A stretch of 64,000 nucleotides of DNA. It comes from JABDII01 sp963815325 (lineage in GTDB: Bacteria > Gemmatimonadota > Gemmatimonadetes > Gemmatimonadales > GWC2-71-9). Shown one piece after another: positions 1 through 9,664 of the stretch (position 1 is its first letter; each line of letters opens with the position of its first letter). The translations under genes and the position numbers were made by a program. Location: positions 774,077 through 838,076 of the forward strand of contig CAWFGG010000002.1 of NCBI GenBank assembly GCA_963815325.1, written 5' to 3'. The notes under the pieces were generated by a model, which did no database searches, was not told where the DNA came from, and was given only the letters and a program-made list of their open reading frames with translations.

Positions 1-1604
1 CTTGGCGCCTCGGTAACAATCCGGGTTTCCGACGTGGCGTAGGCGCCACGATGCAGTAGCCGGTCCAGATCGAACGCCTCACCTCTTCCAAGGAGCGAGA
101 CGGCGATGTACACCAGGACCGAGGCCCCGATGGCGATGGCCGCGAAGACCTGTCCATTGATGAAGAAGTCGTCGATGATGCGATGGATGATGATGCCGCC
201 CACCGATATCCCGGACCCGACGATCATGGCCGTCCACGCGGCGGCCGTCGTCCCGCGTTTCCAGTAGAGCCCGCCAATGATGACGGAGCCCGCCCCGCCG
301 AAGAAGATCGCGCCGGTGATCGCAAAGAAGAGGAAGATGTACTCGCTCTGCTGAAACAGGAGACTGAAGCAGAAGATGAAGCACGCGACGCCCAGGATGC
401 TCCAGCGGAGCGCGCGGAAATGCTGTTCCGGGGTAAACGGGGTCGTTCGGAACGGCATGATGACGTCCTGGATGAAGATGCTCCCCCACGAATGCAGGTA
501 GGTATCGTGCGTACTGATGAACGCCGCCAGCATGACCGCGGCGAAGGCCCCGAGCAAGCCGACGGGGAGCATGACCTTCAGCACCAGGGGCACGCGCATC
601 TGGTTCTGGAGCGCTTCCGTCCCCACCGAACTCAACATCGCATTGACCTGCCCCGCCTGCACGGCAAAATCCGGATGATGCATGACGGTATAGGCAATGA
701 TCGGGACGAAGAGGATCAGCAGGTTCTGCGGGTAGTTCCGCCAATTGGTCAGCACGCTGCCCATCTTGGCCTCGTGCGCGCTTTTGGCGGACGCGTTATA
801 GGCCTGGGTTCCCTGCCACGACATGGTCCCGTACACGTAGATCAGCACGCCGATCAGGAAATACCAGAAGTTGAAGTCTTCCACGTAGCCCGTTTCGAAC
901 GGATTGATCAGCGACTTATTCTCCGGCGCCATCGCCAGGGCTTCGACGACCCGCCCCCAATTGACAACGAACATGAGGTAGAGGGGCACGGCAATGAACA
1001 CCACGTTCATGAACAGGCCCTGGATGAAGTCGGCGATGATCACCGCGACCTGGCCGCCCCAGAAAACGAAGAAGAGCGCAATGCTCAACAGGACGAGCAT
1101 CGTGAGCGGAAAGGTCGAGATGGCGACGCCGAGGATGGTGACGGCCGGCGGCAACCCGGTAAAGGCAATGAAGAATCGGGCCCCGACCGCGGGAAAGATG
1201 CCGAAGTTGACCACACCGGACGTGAACGCGATGAGCCCGGCGAAAATCCGAAATCGGCGGCTGTAGCGTCGTTCGAAGAATTCGGCCAAGGTGAGCGCGC
1301 GCGTCTGGCGGTAGCGATAGATGACCCATCCCGACACGGTCACGATCAAGACCACGACGCTCATGGTGAAGCCCCACCACGTCATGGCAAAGCCGGCCAC
1401 GTAGTTCATCTCCAGCAAGCCGACCACGGTGATTGCGCCCAGGGCGGCGGCGCCCTGTGAGAGGCTCAGGAGATAGCGGCCGGCCGTGCGGCCGGCGGCC
1501 AGGAAGTCGGCCACACTCCGCATGTAGCTGCGGCTCAGGACGACGCCCACGATCATGAACCCGAGGACCGATAGCACGATGGTCCAATCGAGGGCAGTAA
1601 ACAT
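1..1604 (-). CDS. Sodium:solute symporter family (SSS) transporter, 3' end cut by window edge
   Basis: Translating the minus strand from the ATG at 1604 gives at least 534 codons without a stop, running off the window start. The product is a polytopic inner-membrane protein with about 12-13 hydrophobic segments. Its start (MFTALDWTIVLSVLGF) is followed by the F-L-A-A-G-R signature typical of SSS carriers near residues 34-40, then long membrane spans such as VVLIVTVSGWVIYRYRQTRA. Family members couple Na+ entry to uptake of sugars, amino acids or other solutes. It is the last visible gene of a minus-strand run after a GH38-like glycosidase and a CBM9-like lipoprotein (25 bp gap), so a carbohydrate-derived substrate is a reasonable inference. 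The substrate cannot be read from sequence. Confidence 0.88.
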   Translation of the reverse strand, partial: MFTALDWTIVLSVLGFMIVGVVLSRSYMRSVADFLAAGRTAGRYLLSLSQGAAALGAITVVGLLEMNYVAGFAMTWWGFTMSVVVLIVTVSGWVIYRYRQTRALTLAEFFERRYSRRFRIFAGLIAFTSGVVNFGIFPAVGARFFIAFTGLPPAVTILGVAISTFPLTMLVLLSIALFFVFWGGQVAVIIADFIQGLFMNVVFIAVPLYLMFVVNWGRVVEALAMAPENKSLINPFETGYVEDFNFWYFLIGVLIYVYGTMSWQGTQAYNASAKSAHEAKMGSVLTNWRNYPQNLLILFVPIIAYTVMHHPDFAVQAGQVNAMLSSVGTEALQNQMRVPLVLKVMLPVGLLGAFAAVMLAAFISTHDTYLHSWGSIFIQDVIMPFRTTPFTPEQHFRALRWSILGVACFIFCFSLLFQQSEYIFLFFAITGAIFFGGAGSVIIGGLYWKRGTTAAAWTAMIVGSGISVGGIIIHRIIDDFFINGQVFAAIAIGASVLVYIAVSLLGRGEAFDLDRLLHRGAYATSETRIVTEAP

Positions 1605-1629
1605 CAGGTGCCCGGCCCGCGCAGTGGAA

Positions 1630-2742
1630 TCACCAGACGCGTCCGTCTTGTGCGATGTGGAGCGCCCCGCCGAGTCGATCGCGCAGGCTCGCCTCGAAGA
1701 GATGGGCGGTTGCCTCGAGCACGACCGTGCCCTCGAACCCCTCGAGCACCGGGGTCTCGAGTCCCAACGCACGGACATCATCGGTAAAGCGTCCATGACG
1801 AGCGTGCCAGCGACGTTCGGCGTAGTACACCTGCCGGAGGAACCAGCGGGCACGATCTTCGGGGCGCTCGACAAACGCATCACCGCCATCCCCGACATCG
1901 GCCGCGGAGAACTGCACCAGCCCCCACATCTCGGGATAGTGCATGTTGATCAGGCCCTGCGGCGACCACACCCAATTGTCCTCCGGGCGCGTGCGGCCCG
2001 GCACCGTATCCGTGCGCACCACGTAGCCATCGCTCACGGTGTCGGCGCGCCATTCCACCCGCGAAAAATTCACCCGCCATTGATCGCCCGGCTCGGGGGG
2101 CGATGGTCGATGGGCCGCCTCCGCCAGGGCCGCCCAGGGCAGTGCGATCTCAACCGTCCAGCCGCGATCGATATCGGCAGGCTGGTTGAGTGTCCCATCC
2201 ACGTGGACTGCGGCCTGGAGGTTTCGGATATACCAGCCATTGATGGCGGGGCCCCCATCGCGGTAGGGCTTGACCAGAAACAAATCCCACAGGGTGCCGA
2301 GCGCATTGATCTCGAGTTCGTAATAGTGATGGGTATCACCGTCGGGGTCGATGAACACCTCGAAGTCGTTGTCCCGATAGATCACCGCATCCCGCTCAAC
2401 CAAGGTGGCCCATACCTGCGGCTCCTCCAGGAACGCCCCGATGTAGAGGGTGGCGTCGTCCCAGAGCAGTTTGGCTCGCGTGCGGAAGCGCGGCACCGGC
2501 CCAAGCGGTCCTTCGATGTCCACGAAGTCGGCGGTCCACGCGGCGGCTTCCCAGGCCGGCTCATCCAGCCGGCCGTCGACCTGGAGCGGAGCCGGCGTCC
2601 GGTATGCGATGTAGCGCTCCGGGTTCCAGTCGATCGCGGGAACCGGGAGGTCATCTCCCGGAGGATTCCCGGCCTGAGTCTCCGCCCGATCGCTGCACGC
2701 GACCACACAGGCCGCCGCGGCGAGGAGCCAGGCCATGCGCAT
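1630..2742 (-). CDS. Lipoprotein with CBM9-like (DOMON-type) carbohydrate-binding domain
   Basis: About 370 aa. The chosen start (MRMAWLLAAAACVVACSD) gives a short signal peptide with lipobox V-V-A-C, Cys at residue 16. The ATG lies 11 nt after the stop of the upstream glycosidase gene. The core contains D-G-R-L-D-E-P-A-W, then the acidic stretch RDNDFEVFIDPDGDTHHYYE and W-T-V-E-I-A-L-P-W, a pattern I associate with CBM9/DUF1083 sugar-binding beta-sandwiches. The C-terminal 100 residues look like a separate helical or beta tail with no recognised domain. Anchored to a membrane, it could bind glycans for the adjacent glycosidase and symporter. Domain call is by pattern memory; no enzymatic residues are evident. 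Confidence 0.8.
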   Translation of the reverse strand: MRMAWLLAAAACVVACSDRAETQAGNPPGDDLPVPAIDWNPERYIAYRTPAPLQVDGRLDEPAWEAAAWTADFVDIEGPLGPVPRFRTRAKLLWDDATLYIGAFLEEPQVWATLVERDAVIYRDNDFEVFIDPDGDTHHYYELEINALGTLWDLFLVKPYRDGGPAINGWYIRNLQAAVHVDGTLNQPADIDRGWTVEIALPWAALAEAAHRPSPPEPGDQWRVNFSRVEWRADTVSDGYVVRTDTVPGRTRPEDNWVWSPQGLINMHYPEMWGLVQFSAADVGDGGDAFVERPEDRARWFLRQVYYAERRWHARHGRFTDDVRALGLETPVLEGFEGTVVLEATAHLFEASLRDRLGGALHIAQDGRVW

Positions 2743-2753
2743 GACCCGAGCCG

Positions 2754-5147
2754 TCACGGCTTCCCAGCTCCGACACGAACCACGACCGGCGCCGTATTCA
2801 TCATCCGACAGGCTTCGAGCGCCCGCGGGGCGTCGGCCAGTTCGGGCCCCCACGAGACGGCGTACCGGAATTCATAGAATCCTCCGAGGCTCGCCGCGAA
2901 GTTGGTCTCCCAGTAATTGGTCATGACCCAAGCGTACATCTCCGCTTGGATGTCCTCCAGCTCGGGCGCGCCAGCCAAGTGCCTCGGCCCGGGCTCGAGC
3001 GCGCCCAGCTGAATCAGATTGGTGTCGGGCGTTGCGATGGCGATACCGCCCTCCGCCGACGTGACCGCGACCCCCGCCTGGATGCTGTAGAAGTCGGTCA
3101 GGGTGCCGGGCACCTGGTCCACCCAAGGCCGGAGCGTTGCCCCCGCCTTGTCGATCCAAAGCTCGGCTGGGGGGGGACCCTCAACGCCGAATGGCAGGGC
3201 CACATAGAGATTTTCGGGCTCCCATACACTCTGCTTGTGCAGGCGAATTGTCACATCCACCCGCGGCGTATCCATCGATGCCCGAAGCAACACATCGTAC
3301 AGGGTCAGACCGTCGACCGCATAGCGCAACTCCGCCGTGGCAAACACGTCCCCGCGGGCCAGCAGCCGACCCTGGACCAGGCGCCCGACGCTGCGCCGGA
3401 CGTTGGGGCCCTTCCGGTTCAGCTGCATGGCGCCGCGAACCGCACACATCTCACTCCGGTCGGCCACCGGGGTCACCTCGTACACGGGGGCAAACGGCGT
3501 GTGATGTCGGCCGGCACGGAGCAGGCTTCGGTCGGCGCGGCGATCGTGCCATGCGGTGATGCCGTCCGGCCCCCACGCGATCCGGACGAAGGGCGTCTCG
3601 AGCATCAGTGCGTCGTGCGATCCGGAATCGTCGGACATGACCGGGTCGGTTGCCGTGGCGGGGCGAAGCTCGAGCACGCACTCAGACCTGGGGGCGAGCA
3701 CGAGGTGCACGCAGAAGTCACAGCCACCCGGGACGAAGTCCCGCTCCACCGCGATCTCCCGGTTCGCGGCGCTATCCCACACGATCGTCGGCCGGTCGAG
3801 TCCCAATTCCCGATACTCGAAGTGGCCCACATGGAGCCGCGCAACGCCGGTCAGGGTCGTTGTCGAGGCATTCAGGACACGGTAGCAGAGCGGCCGGCCG
3901 ACGGCGAGGTCGGCTCCACCCAGGGTCGTCAGAGCGCGATCGGTCAGCCGCTCAACCTCCTCGAGGGCCTCGCTGGCATAGGCGCTCTTTCGCCCCGCGA
4001 TCGCATGCACCGAGGGATGCCATGGCTCGGACATCGCGACGGCATGGCTGAACGTGTGCTCGGCGTAGCGGGCCAGGTCGTACTCGACGTGGTCGGTGGC
4101 TTCCCGGGTCAGTCGCGGAAAGCAGTCGAGCAGCTGGTGATAGGCGCGGAGATTTCGTTGTGCTTGGCGAAAGAGCTTGGTCGCCGCCGGGGTGCCGGCA
4201 CAGCCGTCGGACCACCAATCGGGCCAATCGCCACGATACGTTGGGATGTCGACATCCTCGCTCCGCAGGCGCCGGAAGAATTCACTCAGGGTGGTCATCT
4301 CGACCCGGCAGACATCGCTGTGGTGTCGATTCCACCGCGCGCAGAACTCGGCGATTCCAGGATTCGGCGGTGCGTTGTCGGTTCGCAAACCGGAGACCAT
4401 GACCGGCGCGAACGGATAAGGGTATCCCGCTCGCTCCAGCCGGTCGAGATACCTGGGGATGCGCAGCTCCGCGACGCTCCAGTGATCGCCGAAAATCATC
4501 TCGGCGTCGCATTCGTCCTTGGTGAGGTAGCTCGACACCGCCCCTGGGACGACACCGAGTTCATTGCCGAAGTGGTAGTGTTCCCCGTTCCACACCAGGA
4601 TGCGCTGCCCGGACGGTGTTTCCCACCAAAATGGGACCTGGGTACGGCCGAGCGGGAACATGCCGTGGTGGGTGTGAATGCAGGTGAAGAGGTGCTCGAT
4701 CCCCGCGTCGTAGAGCGCCTGCGAGAATCCCCAGCTGTAGCCGTTGATGTCCGCCGTCATGGCGGAGTCGATCGGATAGCCGATGGACCTCCCGAAACTA
4801 GCCGCGCGCTTGGTCAGTGCGGCCAGGAGGTCATAGTCGGGCAGCTCGTTCAGGTTGAGGTAGCTGCCCGACAACCCGAGGTGCCCCGAGCCGACGGCGC
4901 CCACGAACGCGGCCCGGTGGCCGGCGGATGCAGCCTCCCAGAACCGTTCCACCGCCCAGAAGGTCTCACACTGCCACTTCCAGCCGCCGGGTGCCCGACC
5001 GCCGGAGCGAGCGATGATGTCCAGCGCTTGGTGAATGAACCCCACATGCCACCGCTCCACCCGGCTCTGTGTTTCAGTGTAGCCGAGATCGGTGTGGCTG
5101 TGATGGATGAGAAAGAGAGTTCTGGGACTGGGGTGGGCGGCCGTCAC
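2754..5147 (-). CDS. Glycoside hydrolase family 38-like protein (alpha-mannosidase fold, DUF5054 type)
   Basis: 797 aa without an obvious signal peptide. Residues 15-24 read HHSHTDLGYT, the metal-binding H-x-H-x-D-x-G-Y-T motif of GH38 N-terminal domains. D133 in MTADINGYSWG sits where the catalytic nucleophile is expected. The second half is beta-rich, as in the C-terminal beta-sandwich of GH38 enzymes. Bona fide GH38 enzymes are Zn-dependent retaining alpha-mannosidases; the shorter DUF5054-like relatives are less characterised, so mannoside specificity is inferred only. It lies 11 nt upstream of the CBM9-like lipoprotein and 27 nt downstream of malic enzyme, suggesting one transcript for glycan cleavage, binding and uptake. 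Confidence 0.82.
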   Translation of the reverse strand: MTAAHPSPRTLFLIHHSHTDLGYTETQSRVERWHVGFIHQALDIIARSGGRAPGGWKWQCETFWAVERFWEAASAGHRAAFVGAVGSGHLGLSGSYLNLNELPDYDLLAALTKRAASFGRSIGYPIDSAMTADINGYSWGFSQALYDAGIEHLFTCIHTHHGMFPLGRTQVPFWWETPSGQRILVWNGEHYHFGNELGVVPGAVSSYLTKDECDAEMIFGDHWSVAELRIPRYLDRLERAGYPYPFAPVMVSGLRTDNAPPNPGIAEFCARWNRHHSDVCRVEMTTLSEFFRRLRSEDVDIPTYRGDWPDWWSDGCAGTPAATKLFRQAQRNLRAYHQLLDCFPRLTREATDHVEYDLARYAEHTFSHAVAMSEPWHPSVHAIAGRKSAYASEALEEVERLTDRALTTLGGADLAVGRPLCYRVLNASTTTLTGVARLHVGHFEYRELGLDRPTIVWDSAANREIAVERDFVPGGCDFCVHLVLAPRSECVLELRPATATDPVMSDDSGSHDALMLETPFVRIAWGPDGITAWHDRRADRSLLRAGRHHTPFAPVYEVTPVADRSEMCAVRGAMQLNRKGPNVRRSVGRLVQGRLLARGDVFATAELRYAVDGLTLYDVLLRASMDTPRVDVTIRLHKQSVWEPENLYVALPFGVEGPPPAELWIDKAGATLRPWVDQVPGTLTDFYSIQAGVAVTSAEGGIAIATPDTNLIQLGALEPGPRHLAGAPELEDIQAEMYAWVMTNYWETNFAASLGGFYEFRYAVSWGPELADAPRALEACRMMNTAPVVVRVGAGKP

Positions 5148-5174
5148 CGGTAGCCCGGGGGCACGGCTCGCCGT

Positions 5175-6839
5175 TCAGACATGTTCGCGATAGTTCGGGT
5201 CGTACATCATGGACGCGATATGCGCCTGCAGGTCGCTCGGCGCCGGCCCGACCGCCTGGCCCTGCTCGAACGCCACTTGGGCCACGCTCAACGCCACAGC
5301 AGCGGACACCTGCCGGATCGATTCGAGTGGCGGATAGATCGACCCCTGCTTCAAGAGGTCCTCGTCGACGCTTTCCGCGAGCGTCTTGGCGGCGGCATGG
5401 AACATGGCGTCCGTGACACGGGTCGCGCCCGAGGCAATGACGCCCAAGCCTACGCCCGGAAAGATGTAGGCATTGTTGCCTTGGCCCGGCACGAAGGTCT
5501 GGTCCTGGTAGGTCACCGGATCAAACGGGCTTCCGCTGGCAAAGACCACCCGGCCGTCGGTCCACCGGTAGGCCTCCTCCGCCGTGCACTCCGACTTCGA
5601 GGTCGGGTTCGACAGCGCCAGGACAATGGGCCGGTCGTTCAGCCGGGCCATGGCACGCAGGATCGGCTCGGTGAACGTCTTCGGCTGCGCTGACACCCCC
5701 ACTAATGCCGTCGGCCCGAGCGCCTCGACCGCACCGAGGAGATCGGGAATGAAGGCGTGGTCATGCGCGAATGGCAGCTTGTGCTCCGCGAGATCGCGAC
5801 GCGATGCCACGACCAACCCCTTGGAGTCCACGAACCAACAGCGCCGCATCGCCTCGGCTTCGTCCATGCCCTTGCCCATCATGGCGGAGGCGATGAGATG
5901 GGCGATGCCGGTGGCCGCGGACCCCGCGCCCAGGAACAAGACGGTCTGATCGGTGAGCTTCAAATCGACGATACGGCCGGCCGAGAAGAGCCCAGCGAGG
6001 GTGACCGCGGCCGTACCCTGGATATCGTCGTTGAACATGCAGGCCCGGTCGCGATAGACCTCGAGCAGGTGCACCGCGTTTTGCGTGGCGAAGTCTTCGA
6101 ACTGGATGAGGACCTCGGGGAAGACCTCTTGGACCGCCTCGACAAATTCCTCGATGAACGCATCGTACTCCTCGCCCCGCTGCCGATGCTGCATGAGACC
6201 GATATAGAGCGGGTCTTTGAGCAGCTCTTCGTTGTTGGTCCCAACATCGAGCGTGATTGGAAGGCAGCGCGCGGGATCGATCCCGGCGCAGGCGGAATAG
6301 AGCGAGAGCTTCCCGATCGGGATTCCCATGCCCTGCGCTCCGAGGTCGCCGAGGCCCAGAATACGCTCCCCGTCGGTGACCACGATGATGTCGACCTTGT
6401 CTTCGGGCCAATTCCGCAGCACGTCGCGGATTCTGCCTCGGTCGTTGATCGTGATGTAGAGGCCTCGGGGGCGCCGGAAGATGTGCCCGAACTTCCGACA
6501 TGCCTCACCCACCGTGGGCGTGTAGATGATTGGCATCATCTCGCGGATGTTGTCGATCACGGCACGATAGAACAACGTCTCGTTCCGATCCTGGAGCGAC
6601 GTGAGGAAGATGTACTTCTCCAGCTCGGACTCTTTGCGGCGCAGGTTCTCCAAGACGCGCCATTGCTGCTCCGCAAGCGTGAAGATGCGCGGCGGGAGGA
6701 GTCCGCGGATCTTCAGCGTATCGCGCTCGGCGTCGGTGAACGCCGTGCCCTTGTTGAGCCGCGGGTCGTGTAGGAGATCTTCACCCATCGAGATTGTGCT
6801 CTTCGCGGGTCGCGATGCGACCGTCTTATTCGCCGCCAC
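5175..6839 (-). CDS. NAD(P)-dependent malic enzyme
   Basis: Oxidative decarboxylation of malate to pyruvate, cytosolic. The protein contains IIYTPTVGEACRKF, VTDGERILGLGDLGAQGMG (substrate/NAD region), FEDFATQNAVHLLEVYRDR and CMFNDDIQGTAAV (metal-binding Asp pair), and the nucleotide-binding G-A-G-S-A-A-T-G-I-A. All are standard for the large (about 550 aa) malic enzyme family of the SfcA/MaeA type. A longer open frame runs upstream to 6959, but I chose the GTG at 6839 because AGGA lies 8 nt before it and the extra N-terminal residues look non-coding. The first ATG in the conserved part would be at residue 18 from this GTG. It may head the transcript that continues into the glycosidase, although the functional link is unclear. 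Confidence 0.92.
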   Translation of the reverse strand: MAANKTVASRPAKSTISMGEDLLHDPRLNKGTAFTDAERDTLKIRGLLPPRIFTLAEQQWRVLENLRRKESELEKYIFLTSLQDRNETLFYRAVIDNIREMMPIIYTPTVGEACRKFGHIFRRPRGLYITINDRGRIRDVLRNWPEDKVDIIVVTDGERILGLGDLGAQGMGIPIGKLSLYSACAGIDPARCLPITLDVGTNNEELLKDPLYIGLMQHRQRGEEYDAFIEEFVEAVQEVFPEVLIQFEDFATQNAVHLLEVYRDRACMFNDDIQGTAAVTLAGLFSAGRIVDLKLTDQTVLFLGAGSAATGIAHLIASAMMGKGMDEAEAMRRCWFVDSKGLVVASRRDLAEHKLPFAHDHAFIPDLLGAVEALGPTALVGVSAQPKTFTEPILRAMARLNDRPIVLALSNPTSKSECTAEEAYRWTDGRVVFASGSPFDPVTYQDQTFVPGQGNNAYIFPGVGLGVIASGATRVTDAMFHAAAKTLAESVDEDLLKQGSIYPPLESIRQVSAAVALSVAQVAFEQGQAVGPAPSDLQAHIASMMYDPNYREHV

Positions 6840-6960
6840 GGCGTTTGTCCTCAGGTAATGGATGAAACCGGTGCGCGCCCAACGGGCGCGCTCGATCGAG
6901 CCGGTCCAAGTTCGCCTTCCCAGTTTGCCGCTCCGGGGGCCGCCCGGCAAGACCGGCAAA

Positions 6961-6993
6961 ACCCCGCCCAGAGCCTGAGGCGCCGGGCGGGGT
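6961..6993 (-). terminator. Rho-independent-like terminator of the S46 peptidase gene
   Basis: Perfect 9-bp inverted repeat: ACCCCGCCC at 6961-6969 and GGGCGGGGT at 6985-6993, with a 15-nt loop. Read on the minus strand it begins 24 nt after the peptidase stop codon and is followed by TTTG, a weak U-tract. It separates the peptidase from the malic enzyme transcript. Confidence 0.7.
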
Positions 6994-7016
6994 CATGCCG
7001 GTTCGGCGCCCCTCGT

Positions 7017-9167
7017 TCAGCGGGTTGCCGGCTGAGCCACCCCCTGCAGCTCGTCGGCGATCCGATCGGCGTCATACACCTTCCGGAGCGCTTCGACAAT
7101 GCCCGCCGAATGGACACTAACCGACCGGGACACCTCGTCGGTGAAAATGAACCGGTTGGGCAGCATTTCGATGTTGCCGTCGAAGATGAGGCCTACCACC
7201 TCCGCATTGCGATTGATCACCGGGCTGCCCGAGTTCCCACCGATGATGTCGTTGGTCGACACGAAATTGATGGGTGTGGTCAGGTCGAGCCGGTCCTTGC
7301 GGTCCAGCCACCGTTGGGGCAGGTCCCACGGGGGCTGGTAATCGAATTCGGCGGCCCGGCCGAACAACCCATAGAGGCTCGTCTTGTAGGGCGCGACCGT
7401 TCCGTTCATCGGGTAGCGCTTGACAACGCCGTCACTGATTCGAAGCGTGAACGTCGCATCCGGCGGCAGCGCCTTTCCGTACGCCGCGAAGATCGCCTGC
7501 CCCACGAGCTCGGCGTTGGCCGAGATCGCATCATTGAGGGTCGTGGCCCGGTCCGCTTGCGCGCGGGCGAGCGGCTCGAGCTTCCGAGCCAGCACGATCA
7601 TGGGATCGTTGGACGCCGCAATGGCCTTGGTACCGCCGTCGAGCAGGGCCTTCCGGGCGCCCGCATCGGTCAGGGTGCTGGCATTGATCAGCGCCTCGGC
7701 CGCAACTTCGGGGCTCCGACCACCCAGAATCGCTTCCAGGAACGGGTCGTTGGCCGGGAGGTCTCGCTGGGCTTCACTGAGGAAGCCCGCGAAGGCGAGC
7801 TTGTCGGCCTCGGTATCGATGGGCTGATCGCGCAGGATGAAGCCCTTGACCCGGTCGAGCCCCTCGCCGCGGTACTGCGGCAGCCTGAGCTCATCGGCCA
7901 TCGCCGCTTGCGCCGGCCAACGGACGATGCCACCGGCTAGGTTCAGCAGTTGCGACCCGCCGAAGCCGTAATACCGCGCCTCGGTGGCAAAGCTGGCCAG
8001 GTCCTTCTGGGCCTTCGCGATGTTGTCCCAGGCTGGGCCGTACTTCTGCTTGAGTGCCGGGTCGGCATCGATGCGCCCACGGAAGTCGGCTTCGAAGCGC
8101 TGCTTCTTCGCCATGATGCCGGGATCGAGGAGTCCGGTCAGGTAGCCCGTGATCGCCTTGTGGGCGTTCTCGAGACCAAAGATCTGATTCTCATACTGAC
8201 GGCGCGCTTCCTCGCTTGCCTTTGCCAGCTCCCGAGTGACGTCGAGCTGCCGCTCGATGGCGCGGAGCTGCGCTGGATACTGGACATCCCGCAAATACTC
8301 CATCTGCGCCATGGTGAGGAGCCGCCCCGTCGAGCCCGGGTTGCCGGTGACGAAGACCAGCTCGCCCTCGGCCGCGCCGTTCTTGCTCCACGGGAAGTAA
8401 TGCGCCGGCTTGTACGGCTGGCCACCTTCATACACGCGCAGCAGCGTCAGGTCGAGATCGTATCGTGGGTAGGTGAAGTTGTCGGGATCGCCACCGAAGA
8501 AGCTCGTCCGACCCTCTGGAGCAAACACCAACCGGATGTCGCTGAACCGCTTGTAGCGATACAGCGAGTACATACCGCCCTGGTAAAATCGAACCACCTG
8601 ACAGTTGAAGCCGGTGCCGGCCTGGCATTCGTTCTCGATCACCTCGATGACCGAGTCGCGCTGGGCGACTTGCTTGGCCGGTGTGGTGGCGGTAACAGCC
8701 CCGCGTATCCTGGTCGTGACGTCCTCGATGGACTGCAGCTGGTCCACCCACAGGCCCGGGCAGGCACGTTCTTCCTCCTGCGTGCCCGCGCTGAAGCCGG
8801 TATCCTGGTAGTTGGTGTCCGCCGGCGAGACCGCGGTAATGCAGCCGCGGGAACAGTGGTGATTGGTCATCACGAGCCCGTTATCGGACACGAATGAGGA
8901 CGAGCAGTTTGGCAGCCGCACCGACGCAAGCCGAACCCTGTCCAGCCACGCCTGATCCGGAGCGAAGTCGTACGTCGCCTTCCAATAGTCGAGCGGAGGG
9001 GCGTCGAACGTCCACATCGTCCCAAATTCTTTGATGAATTTCGATTGTGCTGCCGGCTTGGCCTTTGCCTCTGCCTTTGGCGCCTGCGCGGCTGAGGTGG
9101 TAAAGGCTCCCAGGAGCCCTCCAACGGCAAGCAGCATGATAGAACCCAACGACTGAATGCGACTCAT
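7017..9167 (-). CDS. S46 family dipeptidyl-peptidase (DPP7/DPP11-like), secreted
   Basis: 716 aa from ATG 9167, preceded by GTGGAG. The N-terminus MSRIQSLGSIMLLAVGGLLG is a signal peptide, with a likely cleavage after TSAAQA. The catalytic His lies in VMTNHHC (His103/104), and the Ser in GGNSGSP near the C-terminus, followed by VINRNAEVVGLIFDGN; this trypsin-like arrangement is diagnostic of S46. Known S46 enzymes remove dipeptides from peptide N-termini in the periplasm of asaccharolytic or protein-degrading bacteria. The residue that sets DPP11 (acidic P1) versus DPP7 (hydrophobic) specificity cannot be assigned with confidence here. It is monocistronic, with its own terminator and a long upstream gap. 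Confidence 0.93.
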   Translation of the reverse strand: MSRIQSLGSIMLLAVGGLLGAFTTSAAQAPKAEAKAKPAAQSKFIKEFGTMWTFDAPPLDYWKATYDFAPDQAWLDRVRLASVRLPNCSSSFVSDNGLVMTNHHCSRGCITAVSPADTNYQDTGFSAGTQEEERACPGLWVDQLQSIEDVTTRIRGAVTATTPAKQVAQRDSVIEVIENECQAGTGFNCQVVRFYQGGMYSLYRYKRFSDIRLVFAPEGRTSFFGGDPDNFTYPRYDLDLTLLRVYEGGQPYKPAHYFPWSKNGAAEGELVFVTGNPGSTGRLLTMAQMEYLRDVQYPAQLRAIERQLDVTRELAKASEEARRQYENQIFGLENAHKAITGYLTGLLDPGIMAKKQRFEADFRGRIDADPALKQKYGPAWDNIAKAQKDLASFATEARYYGFGGSQLLNLAGGIVRWPAQAAMADELRLPQYRGEGLDRVKGFILRDQPIDTEADKLAFAGFLSEAQRDLPANDPFLEAILGGRSPEVAAEALINASTLTDAGARKALLDGGTKAIAASNDPMIVLARKLEPLARAQADRATTLNDAISANAELVGQAIFAAYGKALPPDATFTLRISDGVVKRYPMNGTVAPYKTSLYGLFGRAAEFDYQPPWDLPQRWLDRKDRLDLTTPINFVSTNDIIGGNSGSPVINRNAEVVGLIFDGNIEMLPNRFIFTDEVSRSVSVHSAGIVEALRKVYDADRIADELQGVAQPATR

Positions 9168-9664
9168 GATGAATCTCCACACGAGGAAGCGGTGGACGCG
9201 GCGGGGCCCGCTGGGCGGGTCACCCTCCAATCCAAGAAGAAATGCACCGGATACGATGAAAGAACCATGAAGCAGCGGTGAATCGACTCAGAGAATTCGC
9301 CTCATAGGATAACCTGACGAACGAGAGGCGCGCACTGGTTGGCGCGAGGACGCATGTCACCATGCCGAAACCGGGCGCGAAAGCGGGCTCGGCGGCCGGC
9401 TCCGGCGACAGGATCATAACCTGACCCGGTCGGGGCCGTCATTGGCCGGAACCCAGGTCGGATCCGGGGCCTCCAGCCTGCCGGAAGGCAGTTCACTGGC
9501 GCCCGATCGCGAGCACTCCGGCCAGTTAAGCTTACGTCTGCCTCCACTCGTCCGTTTCAGTACGATAGGTGGCGTTGGACGTGGCCGACGTGAGCACTGA
9601 GGCATGAGGGCATTCGCTCTATGCGTTCTAAACGCTGGCCCCATGGCCGACATCCAATGGGTAG
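9168..9664. other. Intergenic region between the S46 peptidase and the sigma factor (divergent)
   Basis: 497 bp without a convincing gene. Open frames on the minus strand within it are short, arginine/proline-rich and lack ribosome sites. The region must hold the divergent promoters of the peptidase gene and the sigma factor operon, but I could not single out a promoter. Confidence 0.6.
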
